The position numbers and the translations under genes are program-made. A DNA stretch of 64,000 nt from Nannochloropsis oceanica (lineage: Eukaryota > Sar > Eustigmatophyceae > Eustigmatales > Monodopsidaceae): the NCBI GenBank assembly GCA_004519485.1, contig CP038107.1:744001-808000 (forward strand), given 5' to 3'. Below are positions 42,758 through 53,291 of the stretch, piece by piece. Under the pieces are notes generated by a model, which worked only from the letters and a program-made list of their open reading frames with translations, was not told where the DNA came from and did no database searches. Each line of letters opens with the position of its first letter. Position 1 is the stretch's first letter.

Positions 42758-43903
42758 ATGGAAGCCGGCCAGTCACCACCAGTCCCTCCATCTGCTCCTA
42801 CCGCCCCTGCCGTCCCTCCTATCTCCCCTCCCTCCACCGACGACCCCCTCATAGCCATTTTCCGGGCCAAGCTGAAAGCCGAGGTCCCTGTACCCATAGC
42901 GGGTGTCCAAACGCTGTTGCATGTCATGAGCAATAGCCGTGCCGTCACCATCATGGGCATTCAGAACGACTTGCAAGAAGCCACCAAGAAGTTGATAGAC
43001 TACGAACGACAAATGAGTCGAGGCCGGGCCTCCATCTCCTTTCGGGCGGGGGTCGAGCTGTTCTTCCGCTATGCCACGCGCAACAACGACGACGTCCCAG
43101 ATTTTAATGCCCTTAATCAATTATTTATCACGCGGGGGAATCGTTTTGTTGCGAATGCATTGAAAAGCCGCGAAGTGATTGCTGAGCTTGGGCACAATTT
43201 CGTGCAAGATGGAATGGTGATCTTAATGCACGGCCGCTCTGAAGTGGTGACCGGCGTCCTGACCCGTGCCGCGCAGAATAATAAAAATTTCACTGTGATG
43301 ATCACGGAAGGTCGCCCGGAGGGTTCTGGATTCAAGGCAGCGGAGCGATTGACTGAAGTTGGGATCCCCGTGACGGTGATATTGGACTCGGCCGCTGGGT
43401 ACTTTATGGAGAGGGTTGACATTGTATTGTTGGGCGCTGAGGGGGTGGTGGAGAGCGGGGGGATCGTGAATAAGATTGGGACATGCCAAATAGCCATGGT
43501 GGCCAAGTTGTACAATAAACCGTTGTATGTCGCGGCGGAGAGCTATAAATTTGCCAGGCTTTATCCATTGACCCAGGCGGATTTGGAGGAGAATATCGAT
43601 AACGATTTAAACCGGCCGTTGGTTCCCCCCATGCAGAGCGACAGTAGCGGCACTAGTAGCAGTAGTAGTAGCAGTTGTAGCAGTAGCAACAGTAGTAGCG
43701 CCTTGCGTTCATCGGTAGTGGTAGGAGATGGGGGTAATGTTGGGTTCGAGAGTGGGAGTGTGGCGGGGGTCGCGGCAATGGTGACGACGCAGAATCCAAG
43801 CTGTGACTACACTCCGGCGACGTACATCAGTCTGTTGTTTACGGATTTAGGTATCCTGACCCCTGCAGCCGTGTCGGATGAACTGATCAAATTGTACCAA
43901 TGA
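42758..43903 (+). CDS. EIF2B1: translation initiation factor eIF2B, alpha subunit
   Basis: Single exon, 381 residues (animal and yeast proteins about 305). A Pro-rich 27-residue N-terminal extension precedes the conserved body: AVTIMGIQNDLQEATKKL, SISFRAGVELFFRYATRN, VQDGMVILMHGRSEVVTGVL, VMITEGRPEGSGFKAAERL, IVLLGAEGVVESGGIVNKIG, KPLYVAAESYKFARLYPL and a C-terminal NPSCDYTPATYISLLFTDLG. The order and content identify the alpha rather than beta or delta subunit. A Ser-rich insert of about 50 residues (TCT-free AGT/AGC codons, 43640-43700) splits the last part. eIF2B exchanges GDP on eIF2, and alpha senses eIF2-alpha phosphorylation. Converges on the DUF4079-like gene. Confidence 0.95.
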   Translation: MEAGQSPPVPPSAPTAPAVPPISPPSTDDPLIAIFRAKLKAEVPVPIAGVQTLLHVMSNSRAVTIMGIQNDLQEATKKLIDYERQMSRGRASISFRAGVELFFRYATRNNDDVPDFNALNQLFITRGNRFVANALKSREVIAELGHNFVQDGMVILMHGRSEVVTGVLTRAAQNNKNFTVMITEGRPEGSGFKAAERLTEVGIPVTVILDSAAGYFMERVDIVLLGAEGVVESGGIVNKIGTCQIAMVAKLYNKPLYVAAESYKFARLYPLTQADLEENIDNDLNRPLVPPMQSDSSGTSSSSSSSCSSSNSSSALRSSVVVGDGGNVGFESGSVAGVAAMVTTQNPSCDYTPATYISLLFTDLGILTPAAVSDELIKLYQ

Positions 43904-44372
43904 AATTCGTTTTTTGACATCCCAAAGAAAGGAGGAAGGGAGAAGGTAAGGAAACAAACCGGGCGCATGTAAGATGGAGGGAGGAGAGGGGGATGATGCT
44001 CTGACGGAGTGTGTCGTTTTTCCATTGGATTTTTATAATTGTTGTTGTGAACAACTGTTTTCTTTTTGTGTTCAGCTCCCCATCATCTCTATGAATCCTC
44101 TTTCCACGTCTTAAGCAGTCACGGATTGCTTATCTCTAAAGGTCATTGTCATGGTTGTCGCTGTGCCTTCAATCGTGTATGGAGCGATACTCATCCCCCA
44201 ATCACATCTCAACTACATCTGCGCTCCTTCCTTCCTTCACTCAATCAATCACTCGCTACCACACAATAGCCAACCCTCAAGAAAAGGTAGTGTGCCGTGT
44301 GTCCGTTCATTCTTGTATCCCACCTACCCCGTCAGCCCCCGCCATCTGTACCGTCCCTTCCTCCACTCCTCT
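43904..44372. other. convergent intergenic region
   Basis: 3' zone between eIF2B-alpha and the DUF4079-like gene. Purine-rich GGAGG units follow the first stop at 43930-43995. No gene is seen. Confidence 0.6.
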
Positions 44373-45579
44373 CTACGGCCACTTCGTGAACCCCCAAACT
44401 TTAATCGCAATCTCCAACCCCGTACCCACCTGCCATGCAAACAACGCCATGTTCAGGGCGTTGAGACCGATGTGCAAAGATCTCGCCGTGTCATTCCCCT
44501 TCTGCATCGCCGGTACCAGCGCAGCAGCCGCCGCCCACAGAGCCGTGATCCCCGCACCAGCGTACAGGTGGGGCCCGGGGAACAACTTCCCAGCACGGAA
44601 AAACGTGTTGAACCCACCCAGGATGGAAGTGAAGACACCAAGACCCAGTAGCGTCGATGCGGTGTTATAATGTCGGTCCCGGAAGTCACCGGACAAAAGG
44701 GCCTTGCGTCTCTCGCTCAACTCCGCCACTTGAGCATCGATCTCCTTGACAGTCGCCGAGCGCAACACACTCAAATCAGCCTTAAGCTGCGCTGCTTCTT
44801 CGTCTCCCTCACCCATGCTCTTCAATACCCCTTCCACCGAAGCAATCTGCTTGGCGACCGGCATGGTCACTTTACTGCCATCCGAGAGCTTCGGCAGGGC
44901 CTCCTTCAAGGCGTTGATATCCCCCGCAAGAGTACGAATCGAGCGCCACTGCCACCCCAAATACCCCGTGTACGCAGTCGTCAAAAACAAAATGCCCATC
45001 ACCGTCGGGTGGACGAAGGCGAACGTTCGTCCCTCCAACACGCCGTACTCCCCCCCCTTGGCCATGGCATCCGACGCCCCCAATACCAACGGAGCCATGA
45101 AAGCAGTGGCTTTGGCCATTTCCTTCACGTCTAGCAGGTCGGGGGAAACGGATAAGCCAGGTATGATGGGGGCGAAAGACTCCTTGGTGTTGAAAACCTG
45201 GTCGGGCTTTCGGGCGTGCAGCCTTGGCAGAGCATGTCTGCGGGCTGTGGGTGGTGGGGAGAAAAAGAGTAGATGCAGGTGAGAGGCGGTGGTCAGGTTG
45301 ACAAGGCCATACGCTGGCTGGCGATGTACATGCTTTGACAGGGTCCTTCATTAAAAGACGAAGACGTGAATGTGTGGGCGGATGGGGGAAGGGTCTCTGG
45401 GACATACCTCGCGGATAGGACTACACGAAGGGGCTCTAATCACACACGCACGACCAAAACCCAACCCCAATCCACCCGCAGCCAAACGCACCTTTAAAAC
45501 TGGAGCCCACAAAGGCATCGGCACCCTGGAAGGACGCCGTGGCTAAGACCAAGGCGGTAACAGCAAATGCTCCCTTCAT
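44373..45579 (-). CDS. plastid membrane protein, DUF4079-like
   Basis: Two exons, 45579-45492 and 45244-44373, phase 1, 247-base GT-AG intron; 319 residues. The first exon encodes just the signal peptide and cleavage site (MKGAFAVTALVLATASFQG, then ADAFVGS, an ASAF motif), the second the transit stretch and mature protein. A second hydrophobic stretch (ATAFMAPLVLGASDAMA) may be a thylakoid signal. The mature part has four hydrophobic segments: HPTVMGILFLTTAYTGYLGW, then after a charged coiled-coil loop LGLGVFTSILGGFNTFF, GAGITALWAAAAALVPAM and ALNMALFAWQVGTGLEIA. The paired-helix pattern with conserved His resembles the DUF4079 family of cyanobacteria and plastids. Function unknown; thylakoid location inferred. 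Confidence 0.75.
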
Positions 45580-46138
45580 TCTAGACGCGTCCTCGCTTGT
45601 TAGTTGCTTCTGTGGTGCGTGTGTAAGAGCAAGAGAGGATAAGAAGAAAAAGCAACATTATAAGACGAGGCTATGACTTGCAGGTTATACTGCAAGCACT
45701 GGCAATGGGTCTTGCACAGGCAAGACAGTGTATTCTGTGTAAGTGTGAGAGTCTTTAAGAGCCGTCTTAAGACGGACGGGGCTTTAACAAAGGGTTGTTG
45801 AGAAATACGTCCGTGTGATGATTCACACCTTGCTTGCCAGCACCTCGCCGCCTCGCTCTATCGTCGGTAAACTCCCTTGCGCGGGCCCAAAATTGAAAGA
45901 AAACCAGAGATAAAGCACGAACAACGAATCTTTGAATGTCCTAGGCTTTGTCAGCCTGTGGAGGCCCCTCAGGCTTGGGTTCGACCCAGTTTTGAGCCTA
46001 CCTCATACCAATACCACCCCATCCACTTGCGCCATTCAGGAAGAGTTTGACGCAGACAGACTGTTCTTGAGCTAGCTCCATGTCGGAGGCTGTCTAGAAA
46101 CAAACGAGGTCGGCGAGGAAAGGAGGCAGGTTCATCTG
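45580..46138. promoter_or_regulatory. divergent promoter region
   Basis: Between the DUF4079-like gene (minus) and the SNF2 gene (plus). A CTTTAAG element lies near 45757. A hairpin-like GGGTTCGACCC occurs at 45977-45987; it resembles a tRNA T-arm but no cloverleaf forms around it. Confidence 0.45.
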
Positions 46139-49100
46139 ATGGCCATGGAAGATAGAGGGGGCGGAAGAGGGGGGGGAGCACCGGCACACGCCGCAGCTCG
46201 AGCCACGAAAAGGTGGGCGTGCCCGGTGTGTACGTTTGTCAATGTGCAAGCGGACGACAGTGTTTCGGCGTGTTGTGATATGTGCGAGACACCTCGTTCT
46301 GCTACCCCTTGGGGCTGTAGTACCTGCACGCTACTGAATCCCGCTGCGGAGAAGCGGTGCAAAGCCTGCGGGGAGAAGAAAAGGAGGTGGAAGAAGAATA
46401 AGGACCACAAAAGGGGCAAAGACAAGGACGATGAGAAATCCAAGAGGTGGAGATATGCACAGGATATGGAGAACGAGGAGAAGGGCAACAGTGACCTCAC
46501 TGACTTGGTGTACGAAGACCGAAAGATGCCGGCCCCCGCCCCTCCTTCTCCTCCTTCTCCCCCCATCTCCACCTCCTCCTCCCCCTCCTTCTCAGTCTCG
46601 ACTACGTCACAACCCCTCCGCATCAGCACCAGCAAAATAATGCGGGAAGCAGCAGCATGGAGGAAGGAGGAAGACGACGACGACAACGAGGACGACAACC
46701 ATTTACGGGCTCGGGAGGCGTTCGCCTTGTCCCTTTTCAATGAGTTCGTCACTTCCGATGAAGTATGGGGCGCAGGACTTACCAGCAGTAGCAGTAGCAA
46801 CAGTAGCGCAAGTGGTGATGTCAAAGGTGGTAATCCTAGGCTAACGTGTTTATGTTGCGGGAAAATGCATAGTACTAGACGGATCATGGTGAGTGTAAAG
46901 GAGGGGGAGAGACGGAGGGGCGGAGGGACGGAGGGACGGAGGGACGGAGAACGAAACGCTGAAGAGTGCTATGTTGGTAATTGACTCATGCGAATACACA
47001 CGCGTTGACATACTAGACCATGCATTTTGTCAGGGACCACATTGATGAGTTCCAGGGCGAGTTGACGCTGGAGAATGAAGAAGGCCTGCGGGCACTGCGT
47101 CTCCAAGCAGATGCACAGCTCGCCCTGACGTTGCAAGCGAGGGAGATGGAGGGAGAGGAGGAGGAGAAGAAGGAGAGGGGGGGGGAGGATGAGGAGGAGG
47201 AGATGAGGAGGAGGGTATTTGCGAGGGTTCGGAATTCCGATGAGGACGGGAAGTTACTGTTGCCGTTTTCGAGGGCTGGCAAGGCGGTGATGAGGAACGT
47301 GGCCGGAGGGAGGAGAGGGGGGAGGGGGAGGGAGAGGAAGATGAAAGAGGAGAAGGAGAAGAAGAAGCGGGTACGGTTGTCTTGGTCAGACGAGGAGAAG
47401 GAAAAGGAGGAGGAGGAGGAGGAGGAGGAGGAGAGTGACGATGACAGCGATAGTGACGACGAGGGTGTGGTGGGTCATTGGGGGGGTAGGAGGGGGGAGG
47501 AGGAGGAGGAGGAGGCTATGGAAGGGCCAACGACGCGGTCAGGCACCACGATCCGATATGGGCCAACCTCCTACCCTTCCGCTGCTGGTGTGGATGCTGG
47601 TATACCTTCGTGGAGGCGAGGGGAAAGGCCGGGGGATGGAGGGAGGGCATTGTCGGCCCTGAGGCCATTGGAGAGCGAGCGGGAGATGGAGGCAAGGAAG
47701 GCGAGGAGGTTGCAGCTACTGGTGGAGAGGACAGCGGCGATGCGCACTCGGCTGGAGAAGGGGATCGCCTCCCTCCTCCCTGCTGAGGGTGTCGAAGGGG
47801 AGGGTGGAGGGGAGGGAGGGGGGAAGGCACTGCCGGATGTGGTGTTGGAGGGGAGGGTGTTGAGGAACTACCAGAAGATGGGTTTGTCGTGGTTGCTGTC
47901 GTTGCACAAGAATCAGCTCAATGGTATCTTGGCCGATGAGATGGTGGGTGGGTCGTTGAAGTGGAGGAGGGAGGGAGGGAGGGAGGGGGGGAGGGCATGT
48001 CTTATGGACGACTGCTCACCAAGCGAATTTCTTCCTTCCTTCCTTCCTTCCCTCCCTTCCTCCCACCTTAGGGGTTGGGCAAGACGATTCAAGTCATTGC
48101 CCTCCTCCTCCACCTCCACCTCCAACAAGGCATCCGTGGGCCTCACCTTATCGTCCTCCCTCTGTCGGTGCTGAGTGGTTGGGAAGACGAGCTGAGGCGA
48201 TACGCGCCGTCGATCAGAGTGTACACGCATAGAGGGGAGAAGGGCGTGAGGAAAACAGCCTTCCACCGGGTCATGCAGGAGTGCTTTGGTCGGGCTAGTG
48301 GTGGGAAAGGAGGAGGAGGAGGAGGAAGAGGAGGAAGAATTGGAGAGGTCGATGATGCCGCTTCCTCCCCCTCCTCCTCCCATTCTTCCCCTTCCTCGCC
48401 CCTCGTCGTCCTTACCACGTACGAAATCCTCCTTCAGGACGACTCCACCCTCCGCCTCTCCTCCCTCTCGTCCTCCCTCCCTCCCTGGCACTTTCTCATA
48501 ATTGATGAGGGCCATCGGCTGAAAAATGCTAAATCCAAACTCCTTCATATTTTGAGAAAATTAAACGTCAAGCGACGGTTACTCTTAACAGGAACACCGT
48601 TACAAAACGACCTGAAGGAACTGTTTACCCTTCTGAGGTTTGTCCAGCCCAAACTTTTTGGTTCGAAGGCGGCCAGCTTGGAGGAGTGGTTCGATCAGCC
48701 CTTCGATGGAAGTAGGGGAAAGGGCAGCAATGGCAGCAACAGCAGCAACATGGAGAATACCATCGGAGGAGGGGATGAAGGAGGAGGAGGAGGAGGAGGA
48801 GGAGGAGGAGGAGGAGGAGGAGGAGGAGGAGGAGGACAAGGGGACAAGGAACGACGCAGAATCGTCCTCTCCAAGGAAGACGAAGAGCTGGTTCTCTCGC
48901 AGCTCCACGGTGTCCTCCGCCCCTTCCTCCTCCGCCGGACCAAGCGCCAGGTCCTTGCCTCCCTCCCCAAGAAAGAAGAACGCCTCATCCCCTGCCCGCT
49001 CTCTGCAATCCAAATCCGCCTCTATCATCTCCTTCAAGACGCCTCCCGTGCTTCCTCCTCGGCCTCCCCTTCCTTGGCCTCCATCCCGTTCTCCAGTCGT

Positions 49101-50638
49101 CTCTCCACTGCCAATCTCCTCATCCAACTCCGCAAGGTCTGCAACCACCCTTTCCTCCTCCTCGACCAGCATTTCAAACACACCGCAAAACCCTACTGGC
49201 AGCTCTCCTCGTTCTCTCCCCTACCTCTCTCGTCCTCCCCCCATTCCTCCTCCTCTCCCTCCTTCCTTCCTTCCTCTGGCAAACTGCTCGTCCTATCGGC
49301 CATCCTCCGTCGCCTTTCATTCCTGGGTCATCGCCCATTAATCTTCTCTCAATTTACGTCCACATTGGACGTAATCGAAGACTTCCTCATAAAGCATTTA
49401 CCGTCCCTGCCGTACTGCCGACTCGATGGGAGCACCCCCGCCGGAGACAGGGAAAGGATTATCGATGCGTTCAACCGTAACGCCTCGGACGTTTCCTGCT
49501 TCCTCATCTCGACGCGCGCGGGAGGCTTGGGGCTGAATTTACAAAAGGTGCGTTTTTGATTCATTTGCTGATTGTTTGAATAATTATTTGATTTATTTAC
49601 ATCATATGTACTTTTCTACTTGTGTCTATGCATAGTTCTATACATCTCTGCGTTGCATCCATGCACGTCTTTATTTTCTTCATGCCTTTTCATATTTGTC
49701 TCTTCATCCCCCCTCGTTGGATTAACTGGCCTTGCCTCTGGTCCTCACAGGGGGCCGACACCGTGATTATCTTCGACTCGGATTGGAACCCCCAGAATGA
49801 CCTCCAGGCCATGGCCCGCTGCCACCGCATTGGACAAACCCAGGACGTCCTCGTGCTGCGCCTTGTTTCCGTCGGCCCCGGGGGGGGAGGGGTGATGAGT
49901 GTGGAAGAACATATCCAGAAGGTGGCGCAGTCGAAGTTGAGGAGGGAGGCGAGGGTAATTGGTGCGGGAATGTTTACTTGGGGGAGGGAGGGAGGGAGGA
50001 AAGGAGGGAATAAGAGGAGGATCAGGAGAGGGAATAAGGGGGAGGAGGAAGAGGGGGAGGAGGAGGAGGAGGAGGAGGAGGAGGAGGATGCTCGGAAGGT
50101 ACTCCAGTCGTTGATGGAGATGGAGTGTGCGATGAGAGGATCGAGGGTGACTCATGTAGAGGAGGAGAGAAGAAAGGGGATGGAGGGAGGGAGAGAGGAA
50201 GGGGAGGTGGCGATGGAAGAGGAGGTTTGTGTGCAGCGTCACTTGTTGACCAAAGATGCGATGGACAAGGCGTGTGCTCGCAATGAGTACGAATTGGCAG
50301 TACTGATGTCTTTGGAGAAGGAGGGAATTGAGAATGAAAATGAGGAGAAAAAGGAGGAGGACGAAGGGGAGGGAGTTGGAGGGGAGGACTGCTTGATGGG
50401 CTTTAACGACCTGCCTGCCTGGTGGGAGGAGGTCGAGGAAAAGATGAGGAAAGGAGGGAGGAGGGAGGAAGGAGAGGAGGAGAAGGTAAGGAAGCGACAT
50501 AGGACGGTTCGGTATGAGTCCTTGAGGGATGTGGACATGTTCCAACAGAGGGTGAGGGAGGTAAAGGAGGAAAGAGGGGAAGAAGGAGAGGGGGTGAGAA
50601 AATGGAAAGACAAAGGAATAAGCGAAATAGAATGGTAA
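46139..50638 (+). CDS. SNF2-family ATPase with N-terminal RanBP2-type zinc fingers
   Basis: Four exons: 46139-46888, 47017-47943, 48072-49547, 49751-50638, all phase 0 and GT-AG; 1346 residues. Two RanBP2 fingers stand at residues about 26-53 ([11 protein letters not shown] to CCDMC) and 59-80 ([20 protein letters not shown]). A Glu-rich linker follows. The helicase motor has the Q region [12 protein letters not shown], motif I DEMGLGKT formed across the exon 2/3 junction, motif [15 protein letters not shown], then helicase-C blocks [35 protein letters not shown] and [24 protein letters not shown] and the C-terminal order fit SMARCA/ALC1-type remodellers. RanBP2 fingers bind ubiquitin or RNA and recall ZRANB3, but the domain order differs. 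Highly acidic, low-complexity insertions are present. Confidence 0.9.
46911..46950 (+). repeat. CGGAGGGA tandem repeat in SNF2 intron 1
   Basis: Four or five 8-base units starting about 22 bases after the donor site of the intron. Confidence 0.85.
48781..48836 (+). repeat. (GGA)n tract encoding poly-Gly in the SNF2 gene
   Basis: About 18 GGA codons within the insertion that separates the two lobes of the ATPase. Confidence 0.95.
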
Positions 50639-51235
50639 GGGGGAAGGAGAGGAGAAGGGTGTGGATGGTGGCAATGATAATGATAATAGAAGCAGAAGCA
50701 GCAGTAGCAGCAGCAGAAACGGAGACAATAATGTGTTCGCTGACTACGAGGGAAGATATGATGGTGAAGGGGGTGGGGAAGAGGACTCGGGGGGGGGGGG
50801 GATGATGAGGATGAGGATGAGGATGAGGAGGAGGAAGAGGAGAAGGGACGGAGAGCATGTCATAGGCCCCTAAGTATTTCTGTCGATAGAGCCAAGGGAC
50901 AAGGGGATAAGAGCGCGAAATGTAGAGGGGGATAACATGCCGTTGTCGGCTTGCTCGTGTGTACAGTTTTAACCCTCGAGCCCTGTTTAACCATCTTTAA
51001 TTATGTAACAACAACAAAAATAGAACGAATGGGTATAATAAAGGGAGACTAATGGTGTCCAAGGGATACAAATAAAGAGCTATCGTAAAAATCTTCAGCC
51101 GTGCTGCAATGCTAACACTGTCACATACCACACAGTCTCGTGTGCTTTCTTCTTCTCGTTCTTAATTTTTCGTTTTACACATTCGTATCCCACCCACCCA
51201 CACACACTTATCCCAGCCTTCATCGGTCCATTTTA
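50639..51235. other. convergent intergenic region
   Basis: 3' zone between the SNF2 gene and the small SVIP-like gene. G/A-rich with a run of ten G at about 50789-50800 and GATGAGGATGAG units to 50840, then A/T-richer from 50985. No gene is supported. Confidence 0.55.
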
Positions 51236-51430
51236 TCACTGCTTTGATGACCGGTCTACTCCAGCCCCACCTTGCCTGAAATCACTTCTTCTCGCTTCCG
51301 CCGCCGCTGCCCGCCGTGCTCTCAGCGTCTCCTTCTCGTCAGCGCTAAGTGCGACCACATGCTCCGCACGCACATCGCCACCCAACGCGTCGGCCCCGCC
51401 ACCACTTGCGCAGCAGCACATGGCGCCCAT
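51236..51430 (-). CDS. small lipid-anchored protein, SVIP-like
   Basis: Single exon, 64 residues. It begins MGAMCCCASGG, a strong candidate for N-myristoylation at Gly2 with palmitoylation of the three Cys. It continues with a charged helix ([20 protein letters not shown]) and ends SDFRQGGAGVDRSSKQ. Size, lipid anchor and the Arg/Ala-rich helix followed by a short polar tail resemble small VCP-interacting protein (SVIP) of animals, whose helix carries a VCP-binding motif (R-rich with AA and RR). The match is by pattern only. A longer in-frame extension upstream exists but has no such features. The clean C-terminal stop and composition differ from random frames here. Divergent from the FYVE gene. 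Confidence 0.55.
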   Translation of the reverse strand: MGAMCCCASGGGADALGGDVRAEHVVALSADEKETLRARRAAAAEARRSDFRQGGAGVDRSSKQ

Positions 51431-52059
51431 CCTTTTTGGTATGAGAGGGGATGTACAGGATTGGTTGTGAGAGGCAACTGGCGGATGAAGATGACGACGC
51501 ATTTGAAGGACCCGACGGCTTCCCGATGCGACTTGCAAGGGGCCGTGACACGCGTGACGACACAGGTTTACTTTGACTGGCGAGCTAAAGTAGCTTAAGG
51601 ACCTTTGATGCAATGTAAAGGTGAGCCTCTGAGTAAGCATTGGGAGGGGAGGGTGAATGCTCGCTGGCTTGACCGCTGCATGCAAGACACCCTGCGACCT
51701 CGGCGCTGCTGCAACCCCAGGAAGGTGCGGCAGACAAGAGCCTGCTCTATGTGTGTGTTCTTGATGTCAGTGTGGGAGCTTCAGGGTGGTAGTGGTGAGA
51801 CGAGACGAGCGAGACTGCCTCGCTTCTATAGCAAAGCGAACGGCGTTGAACGGCGAACGTTGCGACGCAACTCCACTTGAAGCCAACTTTGATGTACGCA
51901 AGCCGCCTATAACATGCTCAAAGCTCGCTCTTGATTGCGAAATAGTGCCTCGTTCTCACTTTAACACCGCCCTTTCCACCTCCATAACCATCTTAGGCAG
52001 CTACAGAACCGGTGCCTGGGGGTTGCGTTCATGCCACCTGCCCCCTGGCAGCAGCAACC
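51431..52059. promoter_or_regulatory. divergent intergenic region
   Basis: Between the SVIP-like gene (minus) and the FYVE gene (plus). Mixed composition, no repeats; GAGACGAGACGAGCGAGAC repeats briefly at 51798-51817. No further gene is recognised. Confidence 0.45.
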
Positions 52060-53132
52060 ATGAGGAAAGCCCTGGGCAGGGTCTGCCCTTGCTTTGGCTT
52101 CAGATTCCGAGGTCAGCAAGAACAAGGATATGACACCGTTGCCACCACCACATTTAAATCAACAACCGACGTCTCCTACGGCAGCATGAGCATTCTCTCC
52201 TTCCCCAAAAGCAACAAAGGAGGCGGAGCCGCTATTTCTGCCTCTGACTCGTCGGCAACACCTGTGCACCCTGCCATAGCATTGCCTCGTTATGTGATGG
52301 ACGAGGAAATCGAGGTAGGGAGGCTGCCACAGTTTTTTTATCCTTCATAAGTCGCGTCTTCATGTTTGATTTTTTCCCCACTCTTCTTTCTCTCCCTCCC
52401 TCCCTCCCTCCCTCCATCCCTCCTGCCAAAATATCACAGCGATGCTTCGGGTGCGCCGTTGCATTTGACTTCGTCCATCGGCGTCACCACTGTCGTCGGT
52501 GTCGAAACATCTTCTGCGCTGCCTGCACCTCTCGAGAGCGGCCCGTCCTTCTCTACATGCTGACAGACCCCGTTCGGGTTTGCCTTCGCTGCGGGAGTGA
52601 AGTTCTTAAAGAAAACGACTTTATCGATGTTCACCTCCACGCCCTTCTTAAAGGCCTTGAAGTAACCATGCCCAGAGGCGTTCTTGGCAAACGACATCCT
52701 GTCACTCTTCTCCTCTCCCCCGACCTTGATACCCTCCAAGTCGTTGACCTTCCCCCCCTCCCTCCCTCCCTCCCTCCCTCCCAACCGCGGAAAATCATCA
52801 AATCTCTCCCTTTGCTTGACATTGGCGGCGTCTCCGAAGAAGCTTCTCTCTCTTTCATCCTCCTCACTACGGCTGGCAGCAGGTTTAAGTTTGAGACGAG
52901 TGGGCCAGGCCAAAGGCAAGCGTGGGTATGCGCGATCAGAGAAGCAGCAAAGCATCTACCTCAAATGAAGGGATTGAAAAAAAGAGTGGAAGAGGAGAGG
53001 AGGCAGAGGGAAATGCAGGAGAGGATGATGTTAGTAGAGAGACAGGAGAAGGAAGCATTGCTGGCCAAGAAGAGGGAGAAGGCCGCGATGAGGAATGCGA
53101 TTGCCGATAAGTACGGGCTAGCCAGGCGGTGA
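52060..53132 (+). CDS. FYVE zinc finger and PH-domain protein
   Basis: Two exons, 52060-52314 and 52440-53132, phase 0, 125-base GT-AG intron; 315 residues. The first exon is a basic, Cys/Phe-rich start (MRKALGRVCPCFGFRFRG) and a Ser/Thr region. The FYVE finger occupies about 86-140: RCFGCAVAFDF, RRHHCRRCR, IFCAAC and RVCLRC, with all eight Cys positions. The basic RRHHCR core binds PI3P, but the N-terminal WxxD element of canonical FYVE domains is not seen (MDEEIE instead). A PH-like domain follows (TLLLSPDLDTLQVVD, FILLTTAGSRFKFET, QRQAWVCAIREAA) and then a Glu/Arg-rich coiled coil. Endosomal membrane binding is expected, in keeping with the Rab5 gene at 31124. A CCCTCC tract at 52750-52784 is translated as [10 protein letters not shown]. 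Confidence 0.88.
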
Positions 53133-53291
53133 GGGAGGAAGAAAAGGAGGGAGACAGGGCAGCGTAGAGAAGAGTTGTAAGGAGCAAATGAAGGAAAGAT
53201 GTGTAGACACGTGACGCTTGTAAATTATTTTCATTTGAGTGTTGACACCACTTTCTGATCTATGACTCCTTGTACATGGCTTCCAAACCAA

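Noticed and set aside
45961-46000. tRNA-like T-arm GGGTTCGACCC
   Set aside because: No matching acceptor stem, anticodon arm or D arm at the needed spacing on either strand.
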